Assembly: GCF_019977195.1 (NCBI RefSeq)
Contig: NZ_AP024643.1
Location: 3,658,001 to 3,722,000, forward strand
Origin: Arthrobacter sp. StoSoilA2
Lineage (GTDB): Bacteria > Actinomycetota > Actinomycetes > Actinomycetales > Micrococcaceae
Length of the DNA: 64,000 nucleotides
Reading direction: 5' to 3'
The position numbers and the translations under genes were made by a program. Below the pieces are notes generated by a model, which worked only from the letters and a program-made list of their open reading frames with translations, searched no databases and was not told where the DNA came from. Position 1 is the stretch's first letter. Each line of letters starts with the position of its first letter. Of this stretch, positions 1 through 8,992 are shown piece by piece.

Positions 1-1
1 C

Positions 2-1267
2 GGATTCTTTGCCTTCCTCATCCTGCGCGCCTTGGGCGAGCTGGTTCTCTACCGCCCGGCCTCAGGCTCGTTCGTTTCCTATGCCCGTGAGTTTTACGGC
101 GAGAAAATGGCCTACACGGCTGGTTGGCTGTACTTCCTGAACTGGGCCATGACCTCCATTGTGGATGTGACCGCGGTGGCCCTGTACGTGAAGTTTTGGG
201 GCCAGTTCTGGCAGCCGATCAACGACGTCCCGCAGTGGCTCATCGCCCTCATCGCACTGGTTGTAGTGCTGGCCTTGAATCTCGTGTCGGTGAAGATCTT
301 CGGTGAGATGGAGTTCTGGTTCGCCCTCATCAAGGTTGGTGCGCTGGTAGCCTTCCTCGTCGTCGGAATCTGCTTCATTGTCCTTGGTGGCAGGACGGAC
401 GTGGGCGTTCCCGGCCTGAACGTCATTGCGGACAACGGGGGCCTCTTTCCCATGGGCGCGGTGGCGCCACTCCTGGCAATCAGCGGCGTCGTCTTCGCGT
501 ACGCAGCTGTTGAGTTGGTGGGAACGGCCGCCGGCGAAACCGCCAACCCGCACAAGGTCATGCCCAAAGCCGTCAATACGGTGGTTCTCCGTATCGGCAT
601 TTTCTACGTCGGCTCCGTCCTGTTGCTCTCCCTTCTGCTGCCTTTCACGTCCTACAAGTCCGGTGAGTCGCCGTTCGTGACCTTCTTCTCCCACCTTGGC
701 GATCCCCAGGCCGGCGCGGTCTCGGCCTCCGTGATGAACTTCGTGGTTCTGACCGCCGCTCTCTCTAGCCTCAACGCTGGCCTGTACTCCACCGGCCGGA
801 TCCTGCGTTCCATGGCAATCAAGGGCTCAGCGCCGCGCTTCACCGCCCGCATCAGCGCTTCCGGCGTCCCTTACGGCGGCATCCTGCTGACTGCTGTCAT
901 CACCTTGATGGGCGTGGGCTTGAATGCGATCGTTCCGTCGCAGGTCTTTGAAATCGTGCTCGAGGTCTCTGCGCTGGGCATCATCGGCGGTTGGGCCACC
1001 ATCATGCTCTGCCACATCAAGCTGCAGGCCTGGGTGCGGAGCGGCAAAGTCATTAGGCCCGCATTCCGGCTGTTCGGCGCCCCCTTTACCTCCTATCTCA
1101 CCCTCGGATTCCTGGCCTTTGTCCTGATCACCATGGGCTTCTCGGAAACAGGCCGTTGGGTGCTCGGTTCCCTGCTGGTGCTGGCGCCGCTGCTGGTGGG
1201 TGGCTGGTACGCCCACAGGGGCCGAATCCGTAATGAACAGTCCGCTTTGAACCCGCCCTCAGTTTGA
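2..1267 (+). CDS. ansP: L-asparagine-type amino acid permease, 5' end outside the window
   Basis: This is the last ~421 residues of an APC-superfamily (AAT family) amino acid/proton symporter in the cytoplasmic membrane. The frame is open to the first complete codon, so the true start lies upstream of the window. The stretch RPASGSFVSYAREFYGEK, the following NWAMT...VDVTAVALY and later VGTAAGE and LSSLNAGLYSTGRILRSMA follow the E. coli L-asparagine permease AnsP closely as I remember it. About ten hydrophobic segments are visible. The stop is followed after 17 bp by a pyridoxal-phosphate decarboxylase gene on the same strand, so co-transcription is likely. That context leaves open a different amino acid substrate, such as lysine, arginine or ornithine. 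The family is certain; the exact substrate is inferred. Confidence 0.8.
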   Translation, partial: GFFAFLILRALGELVLYRPASGSFVSYAREFYGEKMAYTAGWLYFLNWAMTSIVDVTAVALYVKFWGQFWQPINDVPQWLIALIALVVVLALNLVSVKIFGEMEFWFALIKVGALVAFLVVGICFIVLGGRTDVGVPGLNVIADNGGLFPMGAVAPLLAISGVVFAYAAVELVGTAAGETANPHKVMPKAVNTVVLRIGIFYVGSVLLLSLLLPFTSYKSGESPFVTFFSHLGDPQAGAVSASVMNFVVLTAALSSLNAGLYSTGRILRSMAIKGSAPRFTARISASGVPYGGILLTAVITLMGVGLNAIVPSQVFEIVLEVSALGIIGGWATIMLCHIKLQAWVRSGKVIRPAFRLFGAPFTSYLTLGFLAFVLITMGFSETGRWVLGSLLVLAPLLVGGWYAHRGRIRNEQSALNPPSV

Positions 1268-1284
1268 AAGAGAACACACGTCAC

Positions 1285-4077
1285 ATGAGCACCCTCTCCC
1301 CCCTTCCAAAAATTGGCACGCCCAGCCGCGCCTGGCGGTCGCGCGCCGATGCCTGGGAGTTCCTGGGATATGCCATCAAGCAGCTCGCCTTGGACCCTTA
1401 CGCAGGATCCTCCGACTCAGGTTTGCACTCCCAGATCAGCCGGACCTTTGCGCTCCTGGAAGCCGTGGAGCCCTACTGGGCAGAGCCGGGCGTTGCCGCT
1501 GTGGGCCAGTTGCGCCAACTGGTGAACGACGGCGACCCCCACGCCGCGCTGGAACTTCTGGGCGGTTTGGCGCATCTGCCGTTGGCTTCCGGAGCGGAGC
1601 AAGGTTCATCGTCCGGGCTTGTCCAGGAGTCGCTGGAGGACGAGGTTGCACCAGCCGAGCAGGCTGAACGACCCCGTTTTGAGGTCCTGATGGTGGACAA
1701 CATCACGGCCCAGGAAGCGGAGGCATTGAAGGGCAGCATGGCAGCCCAGCGACGCCCTTCCGATGCCTTCACGTACGAAATCAATGTGGTTCCCAGCTAC
1801 GAAGACGCGTTGGTGGCGGTCCTGCTTAACCCCGATATCCAAGCCGTGATCCTGCGTCCGGGCTTTTCCGTTCGCAGCTCCCGGCAGCTCGGCAGCGACC
1901 TCCGCCGGTTCCTGGCCGGGCACACTCCCGAAGGCCTGCAGGCCTTGCGACCCGTCAAACGGATCCTGGGCCTGGCCGAGGAAATATCCGGTCTCAGGCC
2001 TGAGCTGGACGTCTACCTCGTTGCAGGCGTCTCCATCGAGTCCCTGGCCGGATCACTGACCAGGAAGTTCCGAAGGATTTTCCGCAGGCAGGATCACTTG
2101 GACCTGCACTTGTCCCTGTTGTCCGGGGTTGCAGAACGATACGAAGCTCCGTTCTTCACAGCCCTGCAGGATTACAGCCGACGGCCTGCAAGCGTCTTCC
2201 ACGCGCTGCCCATTTCGCGTGGCGGATCCGTAGGGAACTCCCCTTGGATCCGGGACATGGCCGATTTCTACGGGACAAACCTGCTTTTGGCGGAGACTTC
2301 GGCAACGTCCGGCGGCCTCGATTCACTTTTGGACCCGCATGGATCCATCAAGCAGGCGCAGGACCTCGCCGCCCGGGCCTTCGGAGCGCAGAGAACCTAC
2401 TTCGTTACCAACGGCACGTCCACGGCCAACAAGATCGTTCATCAGTCTCTGCTGGCTCCTGGTGACGTTGTGTTGGTTGATCGAAACTGCCACAAGTCCC
2501 ACCACTACGCCTTCGTGCTCGCCGGTGCCCGCGTTTCATATCTGGATGCCTACCCCTTGGACAAATACGCCTTCTATGGTGCTGTGCCCTTGGCCAGTTT
2601 GAAGCGCAGGCTGCTTGAGTACCGGCGGGCCGGACGATTGCATGAAGTCAAAATGGTCACGCTCACCAACTGCACCTTTGACGGAATCGTCTACGACGTC
2701 GAGCGTGTCATGGAGGAATGCCTGGCCATCAAACCCGACCTTGTTTTCCTCTGGGACGAGGCATGGTTTGCTTTCGCCCGCTCCCACCCCATCTACCGGC
2801 GTCGAACGGCAATGGCTTCAGCAGCCGCACTGGAAGCCTCCTTCAGCAACCCTGCCTACGCGGCCCGGTACGCCGGGCAAGCAGCGGCCCTGCATGACCC
2901 CGTCACCGGTGAGCCCGTTGATGATGAGGCCTGGCTGAACACGCGGCTGATTCCCAACCCTGAGAAGGCACGCATCAGGGTATACGCCACCCAGTCCACG
3001 CATAAGACGTTGACGTCCTTGCGCCAAGGTTCGATGATCCATGTGTACGACCAGGACTTCATGGCCTCCAACCAGGAGTCCTTCCGCGAGGCGTACATGA
3101 CCCACACCTCCACCTCGCCCAACTACCAAATCCTGGCGTCCCTGGACATTGGCCGTCGGCAGGTGGAGCTGGAAGGTTTTGGTTTGGTCCAGAAGCAATC
3201 CGACCTCGCCGTTTCCGTCGCGCAAGCCGTTGCACGGCATCCCCTGCTGAAGAAATACTTCCGGGTGCTGACCTCGCGGGATCTTATCGAGCCTCAATAC
3301 CGGGAAACCAGCGCCGCCATGCCGCTGCGGGAGGGATTGGCGGAACTCGAGGACGCCTGGCAGCGCGATGAGTTCGTCATTGATCCCAGCCGCCTCACGC
3401 TGGACATCAGCAGGACAGGCATCGACGGCGACACGTTCCGCCACAGCTACCTCATGGACGATCACGGAATCCAGGTGAACAAGACGTCCCGGAACACTGT
3501 GCTGTTCATGACCAACATCGGCACCTCGCGGAGTTCCGTGGCGTACTTGATCGAGGTGCTGGTCAAACTCGCCGAGGGTTTCGAAAGCCCGCATCCCTCA
3601 GCGCGACCCCGAACAGTGCCTGTGCTTTCGCCTGCATCGCCGCAGGGCGGAGCATCAGGGGTGGTTGGGCAGACACCACCGCTCCCGGACTTCAGCACGT
3701 TTGCCGCACGGTTCCGTGTGGACGATGCCTGCGAAGACGGGGATATCCGCGCAGCCTACTTCGAAAGCTACAAGCCAGAATCCACGGCATACTTGTCCGC
3801 CGATGAGCTTGCCCTTGCAGTGCGTGCCGGGCAGGAAGTTATTTCCGCCGGCTTCGTCACGCCGTACCCGCCCGGCTTTCCCATCCTTGTCCCGGGCCAG
3901 GTCATCACGCGGCAGACGTTGGAGTTCATGGCTGCTTTGGACACGCGGGAGATCCACGGCTTCGACCACGAACGTGGTTACCGGGTTTTCGTGGACGGGC
4001 CTGCAGTTTCGAATGCTGGCGTTTCGGACACTGCTGTGGAAGCGGCGGGCATCGGGCGGCTGCCCGCCGCTTCGTAG
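1285..4077 (+). CDS. Orn/Lys/Arg decarboxylase family protein (PLP group III)
   Basis: Predicted cytosolic pyridoxal-phosphate enzyme that decarboxylates a basic amino acid to a diamine (agmatine, cadaverine or putrescine). The PLP lysine is K574 in STHKTLTSLRQGS, and D491 in LWDEAWFAF is the expected cofactor aspartate. An N-terminal wing of about 300 residues precedes the major domain, and the C-terminal ~150 residues match the family's C-terminal domain (TPYPPGFPILVPG). At 930 residues it is longer than E. coli LdcC or AdiA (about 710-755), mainly at the N terminus. I chose the ATG at 1285, which begins MSTLSP. A TTG at 1264 overlapping the permease stop would add seven residues, and neither start has a strong ribosome site. 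It follows the permease gene closely, which suggests a substrate-import and decarboxylation pair. Which amino acid is used cannot be read from the sequence. Confidence 0.88.
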   Translation: MSTLSPLPKIGTPSRAWRSRADAWEFLGYAIKQLALDPYAGSSDSGLHSQISRTFALLEAVEPYWAEPGVAAVGQLRQLVNDGDPHAALELLGGLAHLPLASGAEQGSSSGLVQESLEDEVAPAEQAERPRFEVLMVDNITAQEAEALKGSMAAQRRPSDAFTYEINVVPSYEDALVAVLLNPDIQAVILRPGFSVRSSRQLGSDLRRFLAGHTPEGLQALRPVKRILGLAEEISGLRPELDVYLVAGVSIESLAGSLTRKFRRIFRRQDHLDLHLSLLSGVAERYEAPFFTALQDYSRRPASVFHALPISRGGSVGNSPWIRDMADFYGTNLLLAETSATSGGLDSLLDPHGSIKQAQDLAARAFGAQRTYFVTNGTSTANKIVHQSLLAPGDVVLVDRNCHKSHHYAFVLAGARVSYLDAYPLDKYAFYGAVPLASLKRRLLEYRRAGRLHEVKMVTLTNCTFDGIVYDVERVMEECLAIKPDLVFLWDEAWFAFARSHPIYRRRTAMASAAALEASFSNPAYAARYAGQAAALHDPVTGEPVDDEAWLNTRLIPNPEKARIRVYATQSTHKTLTSLRQGSMIHVYDQDFMASNQESFREAYMTHTSTSPNYQILASLDIGRRQVELEGFGLVQKQSDLAVSVAQAVARHPLLKKYFRVLTSRDLIEPQYRETSAAMPLREGLAELEDAWQRDEFVIDPSRLTLDISRTGIDGDTFRHSYLMDDHGIQVNKTSRNTVLFMTNIGTSRSSVAYLIEVLVKLAEGFESPHPSARPRTVPVLSPASPQGGASGVVGQTPPLPDFSTFAARFRVDDACEDGDIRAAYFESYKPESTAYLSADELALAVRAGQEVISAGFVTPYPPGFPILVPGQVITRQTLEFMAALDTREIHGFDHERGYRVFVDGPAVSNAGVSDTAVEAAGIGRLPAAS

Positions 4078-4084
4078 GCTTAAC

Positions 4085-5143
4085 TCAGGCGTTTTGCCGG
4101 GACTCAGGCGTTTGTCGGGCCCAGCCAAAAGCAGGTGCGATGTACTTCGCGACGTTCCCCAGGAGCTTCGCGTTGTACTCCACCCCAAGTTGGTTGGGCA
4201 CCGTCAGCAGGACGGTATCGGCAGCCTGGACGGCTGCATCGGCTGCGAGTTCTTCTGCCAACTCGTCCGGCTCGCCGATGTAGCTCTTCCCGAAACGGGA
4301 CAACGCGCCGTCGAGAATTCCAACCTGGTCCTGCCGGTCCGCTTGGGCGCGAAGGCCGAAGTAGCGGTTGTCCACCTCATCGACGATCGGCAGGATGCTG
4401 CGGCTGACGGAAACGCGGGGCTCGAAGTCGTGCCCGGCAGCTGTCCAGGCTTCGCGGAACAGGTGGATCTGCTCGGCCTGCAATTGGTCGAAAGGGACGC
4501 CGGTATCTTCGGTCAGGAGCGTGGAACTCATGAGGTTCATGCCTTGCTCGGCGGCCCAGACTGCCGTCTTGCGGGTACCGGCACCCCACCAGATCCGCTG
4601 TGGAAGTCCTGGAGAAAGCGGTTGGATGGGCAGAAGTCCAGTGGCTCCGCCTGCGTAGTGGGGATCAGCCTGGGCTACCCCGTGCCCGGCTATGGCCTTG
4701 CGGAACAGCGCGGTGTGGCGCCGCGCCATGTCGCCCGCGTCCTCGCCCTCGTTCGGAACATAGCCAAAGTTGGCGGCTCCGTTCAGGGCAGGCTCGGGTG
4801 AACCACGGCTTACTCCGAGCTGAAGCCGGCTATCGCTGATCAGGTCCGTGGCCGCAGCCTCCTCCGCCATGTACAGCGGGTTTTCATAGCGCATGTCGAT
4901 CACGCCGGTGCCCATCTCGATCGTGCTGGTCCGGGCCGCGATCGCGGCGAGCAGCGGGAATGGGGACGCTTGCTGCCGGGCAAAGTGGTGCACACGGAAG
5001 AACGCCCCATCGATCCCCAGTTCCTCTGCGGCCACCGCCAGTTCGATGCCCTGCTTGATTGCTTCACCGGCCGATGGCACCAGTGAACCAGGGACGCGTG
5101 CCCAATGGCCGAAGGAAAGGAAGCCGATGCGTTTGTTGTGCAT
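4085..5143 (-). CDS. LLM class flavin-dependent oxidoreductase
   Basis: A 352-residue bacterial luciferase-like monooxygenase family protein. It should be a TIM-barrel enzyme that uses FMN or F420 on an unknown substrate. Family marks are the N-terminal IGFLSFGHW, the barrel segment TSTIEMGTGVIDMRYENPLYMAEEAA, and LQLGVSRGSPEPA at the flavin phosphate region. The frame stays open further upstream, but the longer form would run into the neighbouring reductase gene, so I take the ATG giving MHNKRIGFLS. It lies 47 bp downstream of the DHFR-like gene on the same strand, and the two may be one small redox operon. It converges with the decarboxylase gene, with only 7 bp between the stops. Substrate unknown. 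Confidence 0.85.
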   Translation of the reverse strand: MHNKRIGFLSFGHWARVPGSLVPSAGEAIKQGIELAVAAEELGIDGAFFRVHHFARQQASPFPLLAAIAARTSTIEMGTGVIDMRYENPLYMAEEAAATDLISDSRLQLGVSRGSPEPALNGAANFGYVPNEGEDAGDMARRHTALFRKAIAGHGVAQADPHYAGGATGLLPIQPLSPGLPQRIWWGAGTRKTAVWAAEQGMNLMSSTLLTEDTGVPFDQLQAEQIHLFREAWTAAGHDFEPRVSVSRSILPIVDEVDNRYFGLRAQADRQDQVGILDGALSRFGKSYIGEPDELAEELAADAAVQAADTVLLTVPNQLGVEYNAKLLGNVAKYIAPAFGWARQTPESRQNA

Positions 5144-5190
5144 GTCCGGGACAACTCGTGAGGCGGCCCAGGAATTCCTCGCGAAGGAAC

Positions 5191-5748
5191 TTATCCGGCG
5201 CGTCGGTAGTGCATGGCGACCGCGCCGTTGCTCAGCGGCTCGGCAGAGATCAGTTCGAGGCGTCTGGTGCTGGGCAGTCCGCCTTGGTACAGGGTTGGGC
5301 CGTGCCCGGTGATCATGGGGTGGATGAGGAATTTGTACTCGTCGATCAGGTCCAGCCGGTCCAGCTCGGTGGCAAGTTTGCCACTGCCCACAAGCACGCC
5401 GCGGGGAGTCCGGTCCTTGAGTTCCTGCACCGCCGTTCGCAGCTCGCCGACAACGTGGTGGCTGTTGGTCCACGGAAAGTCGCTACGGGTCGCCGAAACC
5501 ACGTATTTGGGCTTGGTCTCCAGTGCGAGGGCCCAGTCGCGCAGGGCAGGCGGCGCATCGACGTCGCCACGGGCCACCAGCGGCCAGTACGCCTCCATCA
5601 TTTCGTACGTGGTGCGGCCCCAGAGCATCGCGCCGCTCTGCTCCAGGAGCCGGGTGTAATGGGCATGCGTCTCGTCGTCGGCGATGCCCTCCCGGTGGTC
5701 GACGCAACCATCCAAAGTGACGTTGATGCTGAACGTTAGAAGGCCCAT
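5191..5748 (-). CDS. Dihydrofolate reductase family protein (RibD C-terminal domain)
   Basis: A 185-residue NADPH-dependent reductase of the DHFR/RibD-C superfamily. It opens with LLTFSINVTLDGCVDH, carries MLWGRTTYEMMEAYWP (the cofactor-side helix motif), and has GVLVGSGKLATELDRLDLIDEY near the C terminus, a layout typical of YyaP/YwjB-like proteins. Members are annotated as deaminase/reductase or dihydrofolate reductase-like, but most have no known substrate, and real folate reduction is unlikely. The product would be soluble and cytosolic. It probably forms a transcription unit with the LLM oxidoreductase downstream. Confidence 0.82.
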   Translation of the reverse strand: MGLLTFSINVTLDGCVDHREGIADDETHAHYTRLLEQSGAMLWGRTTYEMMEAYWPLVARGDVDAPPALRDWALALETKPKYVVSATRSDFPWTNSHHVVGELRTAVQELKDRTPRGVLVGSGKLATELDRLDLIDEYKFLIHPMITGHGPTLYQGGLPSTRRLELISAEPLSNGAVAMHYRRAG

Positions 5749-5767
5749 TCGCCGATTCTAGCCAGCC

Positions 5768-5838
5768 AAAGCAACGCGGGGTCAGTTACGGCCCATGTTT
5801 AGCTTCAACATGGGCTGTATCTGACCCCGCGTTGCTTT
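5768..5838. terminator. Long palindrome, probable terminator, copy A of a repeated element
   Basis: The inverted arms begin AAGCAACGCGGGGTCA and end TGACCCCGCGTTGCTT around an inner imperfect stem (GGCCCATGTT / AACATGGGCT). It lies just past the 3' end of the minus-strand sulfonate ABC operon, so it can end that transcript. The same outer arms and the same TTACGGCCCAT core recur at 17220-17288, so this is a dispersed element and not a one-off hairpin. Confidence 0.75.
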
Positions 5839-5850
5839 AAGAACGGGACC

Positions 5851-6795
5851 CTAGCGGCTGCTGCCCGCCAGCAAACCACGACGCTGGAGGAGGCGCTTTT
5901 CGATCGGGCCGAAGACGAGGAGCTCGATCAGGATGCCCACAGCCAGGATCAACAGGATGGCGGACATGACCACGGCCATGTCGGACAGTGCACGTCCTTG
6001 GTCAAGCAGCGAGCCCAAACCGAAGCCGATAGTGCCACCGACAGCGATGATTTCCGCGGCCATCAAGGAACGCCAGGAGAAAGCCCAACCCTGCTTCAGC
6101 CCGCCGATGTAGCCGGGCAGTGCTGCGGGAAGGACGATCTGCAGGGCCATCTGCAGCCGGTTCGCGCCGAGCACAGTTCCCACGCTGCGGTATTGCGGCG
6201 GGATCTGGTCCACACCGGAGATGAGGCCGTTGATGATCGACGGGATCGCACCCATGAGGACCACGAAGTAGACGGTGGCATCGGTCAGGCCGAACCAGAT
6301 GATCGCGGCCGGCACCCAAGCCACGGACGGCAGGACCTGAAGCCCGGAAATCAGCGGCCCAAACGCGCGGCGGAGCGGAGCAACCTGAGCCAGCAACAGG
6401 CCCACAGGGGTAGCAACCACCACCGAAATCAGGAAGCCGATCAAGCCGCGCTGCAAGGAGGTCCACACCGATTCCTGAACCCTGCCTTCACCCCAGAGCG
6501 TCACCAGCTGGTTGAGCACATCAAGGGGCCCGGGAACCTGGTCACGTCGCTTAAGGCCGAGGGAGACGTAGAACTGCCAGGCGAGGACGAGGACTACCAG
6601 GGCTGCGATCGGCAGCAGTACGCGCTTCCATTCGATGCCGGCCTTACGTCCGGTATCGGACTGGAGGTTGTCCAGGCCCGCTTCGAGGTCGCGCAGTTCG
6701 GAGGGGTTGCCCTTCAAGGACGGCGACGTAATATGCTCGCTGGATTCGCTCACGGGCAGGGTCCGCTCCTGGGTAGTGGTGGGATTACTTGGCAT
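5851..6795 (-). CDS. ssuC: ABC transporter permease, sulfonate/nitrate/taurine type
   Basis: A 314-residue inner-membrane permease of the SsuC/TauC/NrtB group, with about six membrane segments after a hydrophilic N-terminal region of ~55 residues. The EAA-type loop that contacts the ATPase is in the stretch YRSVGTVLGANRLQMALQIV followed by LPAALPGYIGGLKQGWAFSW. The gene overlaps the end of the ATPase gene by 11 bp, so translation is probably coupled. Order on the minus strand is binding protein, ATPase, permease. The sulfur-assimilation genes next door favour a sulfonate or other organosulfur substrate, although nitrate, taurine or a thiamine precursor cannot be excluded by sequence alone. 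Confidence 0.85.
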   Translation of the reverse strand: MPSNPTTTQERTLPVSESSEHITSPSLKGNPSELRDLEAGLDNLQSDTGRKAGIEWKRVLLPIAALVVLVLAWQFYVSLGLKRRDQVPGPLDVLNQLVTLWGEGRVQESVWTSLQRGLIGFLISVVVATPVGLLLAQVAPLRRAFGPLISGLQVLPSVAWVPAAIIWFGLTDATVYFVVLMGAIPSIINGLISGVDQIPPQYRSVGTVLGANRLQMALQIVLPAALPGYIGGLKQGWAFSWRSLMAAEIIAVGGTIGFGLGSLLDQGRALSDMAVVMSAILLILAVGILIELLVFGPIEKRLLQRRGLLAGSSR

Positions 6796-7516
6796 GGCGG
6801 CGGATCTCCTCGCGTAGCCGGCGGGTAATGACTCCGGTCAGCTCCCCGGCACGACCAGCATCGGTTCGGTGTTCCTCGGTCACATCCCATTCGGCGACAA
6901 CACGGCCGGGACGCGAGGACAAAAGCAGCACGCGCTGGCCCAACCGGACAGCCTCGCGAACGTTGTGCGTCACGAACACGATGGTGCGGCCGGTTTCCTT
7001 CCAGATCCGCTCGAGTTCATCGTGCAAGAGGTCGCGGGTAATCGCGTCAAGGGCCGCGAAGGGCTCGTCCATCAACAACAGCTGCCGGTCCTGTGCCAAG
7101 GAACGTGCAAGGGCAACGCGTTGCCGCATGCCACCGGACAGTTCATGCGGACGCTTGTCGCCGGCGCCGCCGAGGTGGACAAGCTCCAGCAGTTCGGTTG
7201 CCCGTTCCCGGCGGCTGGCCTTGGTGCTGGACTTGTCAGCCAGCTGAAGTGCCAGCTCGATGTTGCCTCGCGCCGTCAACCACGGGAACAGTGCCGAGTC
7301 CTGGAACATGAACGCCGCGCCGTCGCTGGGCACTTCAAGGGCGCCCGACGTCGGATGCTCAAGTCCCGCCATGATGTTCAGTAGCGTGGACTTGCCGCAG
7401 CCGGACGCACCGAGGAGGGCAACGAACTCGCCCTGCGCGATCGTGGCGTTGACGTCGTCCAGCACCGGGGCGCCATCGCCGAAGCGCTTGCCCAGGTTCT
7501 CGAGTACGACTGGCAT
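6785..7516 (-). CDS. ssuB: ABC transporter ATP-binding protein, sulfonate/nitrate/taurine type
   Basis: A 243-residue cytosolic ATPase of the SsuB/TauB family that powers import through the adjacent permease. All canonical motifs are present: Walker A GASGCGKST, Q-loop in FMFQDSALFPWL, signature LSGGMRQRVALARSLA, Walker B LLLMDEPFAALD and the switch histidine in IVFVTHNVREAV. Length and layout are normal for the family. The start ATG is 100 bp after the stop of the binding-protein gene, a gap that contains a hairpin, and the 3' end overlaps the permease start. Confidence 0.88.
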   Translation of the reverse strand: MPVVLENLGKRFGDGAPVLDDVNATIAQGEFVALLGASGCGKSTLLNIMAGLEHPTSGALEVPSDGAAFMFQDSALFPWLTARGNIELALQLADKSSTKASRRERATELLELVHLGGAGDKRPHELSGGMRQRVALARSLAQDRQLLLMDEPFAALDAITRDLLHDELERIWKETGRTIVFVTHNVREAVRLGQRVLLLSSRPGRVVAEWDVTEEHRTDAGRAGELTGVITRRLREEIRRHAK

Positions 7517-7560
7517 GGTCCCGTCCTTCGTGTTGATTGGTGGAGCTGATATGGCTGAAG

Positions 7561-7609
7561 GCCGGCCCGCTCCCCCACCCGTATTCCGGAGGGGAAGCGG
7601 ACCAGCCGG
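7561..7609 (-). promoter_or_regulatory. Intercistronic hairpin between the binding-protein and ATPase genes
   Basis: On the minus strand, CCGGCTGGTCCGCTTCCCC can pair with GGGGGAGCGGGCCGGC across a short loop, with a few G-U or mismatched pairs. There is no U-tract. Hairpins at this place often raise the level of the upstream binding-protein message relative to the downstream genes. That role is inferred here. Confidence 0.45.
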
Positions 7610-7616
7610 TTGGTGC

Positions 7617-8765
7617 TTAGTCCTGGCCGAGCCCTGCAGCGGACGTCTTCTTGCCCTCTACTTCGTTCAATGCCCGGAGGTCGAAGATGCCGTTGATGTC
7701 GGCGGCTTTGGTGGTGCCGGCGTCCACACCGTCCTGGAGGAGTTTCTTGTACGTTCCCGCGAGCGGGTCAGTGGTGAAGGTGATGTTCTTCAGTGCGCGG
7801 TCGATCACGTTGGCGGGGAGCGGCTTGCCGGCCGTGTCCTTCAGGACAGCGTTGATGGTGCTGGCCTTCTCTTCTGGCGTTGCGGAGTTCAGCCAGTTCA
7901 CGGATTCAACATGGCCCTTGAGCAGTGCCTTCACGGTTTCCGGGTGCTCAGCGGCGAACTTCTTGTTCACGATCAGGATGGTGGTGGTGAATTCGCCCTT
8001 GTCCCACAGGTCTTTCTCGTCTACGAGGACTTTCGCGCCCGCTTCCAGGACCAAACGGGAGGCCCACGGCTCAGGCAACCACGCGCCGTCGAGCTTTCCG
8101 TCCTGGAAGAGCTTCAGGGTCTGGGCGTTTTCGGTCGGGTTGATGTTGACGTCGCCGCTGCCGTCCGGGTTGGTCTTGTAGCCCTGGTGGCCCAACCATG
8201 CGCGGAGGGCTACGTCCTGCGTCCCGCCAAGCTGCGGAGAGGCGAGGACTTTGCCCTTGAGGTCAGCCGCGGAGTTGATTTCGGGCTTGACCACCAGCTG
8301 GGCTCCGCCTGCTGCGGCGCCGGCGATGATGCTGACGGACTCGCCGTTGCTCTTGACGAACGAGTTGATGGCCGGGTTGGGGCCGATGTATGCGGCGTCG
8401 ATGGCGCCGGCGTTCAAGGCTTCGATCGCGGCAGGGCCGGCGTTGAAGATCTGGGTGCTCAGCTTGGTATCGCCGAGGTCCTTGGCGATGATGCCTTTGC
8501 TGATGCCAACCAGGGCCGGGCCGTGGGTGACGTTGCTGAAGTAGCCGAGCTTGAGCTCGGCAGCCGGGGACGTCGTAGGAGCCGGGGCGGCCTGGTTGTT
8601 CTGGGAGACGACGGAGGCCACTGCGGCGCCTGCACCGATCAGCAGGGCCAGGCCGACGGCCAGTCCGATCTCAAGGCCGCGGCGGCGCTTGGGCTTGTTG
8701 GTCTCACCAGCGACGATGCGGGTGGTGCCGGAATCGGGCTTCTGTGACTCGGGGGTGTTTGCCAT
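7617..8765 (-). CDS. ssuA: ABC transporter substrate-binding protein, SsuA/NrtA-like
   Basis: A 382-residue binding protein of the SsuA/TauA/NrtA group. The mature part starts near LKLGYFSNVTHGPALVGISKG, and AAYIGPNPAINSF is a typical hinge and ligand segment. The N terminus is unusual: about 29 hydrophilic residues ending in KPKRRR, then one hydrophobic helix and AVASVVSQNN, with no lipobox cysteine. The protein is thus either tethered by an uncleaved helix or cut by signal peptidase I after AVA; Gram-positive members are usually lipoproteins. It is the first gene of the three-gene importer operon. The link to sulfonates rests on the neighbouring sulfur genes. Confidence 0.82.
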   Translation of the reverse strand: MANTPESQKPDSGTTRIVAGETNKPKRRRGLEIGLAVGLALLIGAGAAVASVVSQNNQAAPAPTTSPAAELKLGYFSNVTHGPALVGISKGIIAKDLGDTKLSTQIFNAGPAAIEALNAGAIDAAYIGPNPAINSFVKSNGESVSIIAGAAAGGAQLVVKPEINSAADLKGKVLASPQLGGTQDVALRAWLGHQGYKTNPDGSGDVNINPTENAQTLKLFQDGKLDGAWLPEPWASRLVLEAGAKVLVDEKDLWDKGEFTTTILIVNKKFAAEHPETVKALLKGHVESVNWLNSATPEEKASTINAVLKDTAGKPLPANVIDRALKNITFTTDPLAGTYKKLLQDGVDAGTTKAADINGIFDLRALNEVEGKKTSAAGLGQD

Positions 8766-8919
8766 GGGGAGGTCCTAAGGAGATGTGGGATGCGAAAAGG
8801 GGCGAAGATCAGGCCCCTTAACATCGCCCGTTCGGGGCAAGGAAGGACCATTCCGGAAAGGTCATAAGTTCACAGTAGGGACTGTCATATTTCCGCTTCA
8901 ATCCCATGGAAACCAACGT

Positions 8920-8985
8920 TCACGCAGGGTCACGTGACGTCATATTCGCCGCCAGGCCTTCAATGTTGCGTGGGGTTGTGCGGCA
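8920..8985 (-). pseudogene. Decayed 3' remnant of a second homocysteine S-methyltransferase gene
   Basis: Directly downstream of mmuM lies a 58-bp segment (8928-8985) that aligns without gaps to the last 58 bases of mmuM coding sequence (9001-9058), with 44 of 58 bases identical by my count. Read on the minus strand it encodes CRTTPRNIEGLAANMTSRD and then a stop. The mmuM C terminus is CRTTPQDIAELAANMTSSD. Only the tail of the paralogue survives; no catalytic part is left. Confidence 0.75.
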
Positions 8986-8992
8986 CTTGGGT

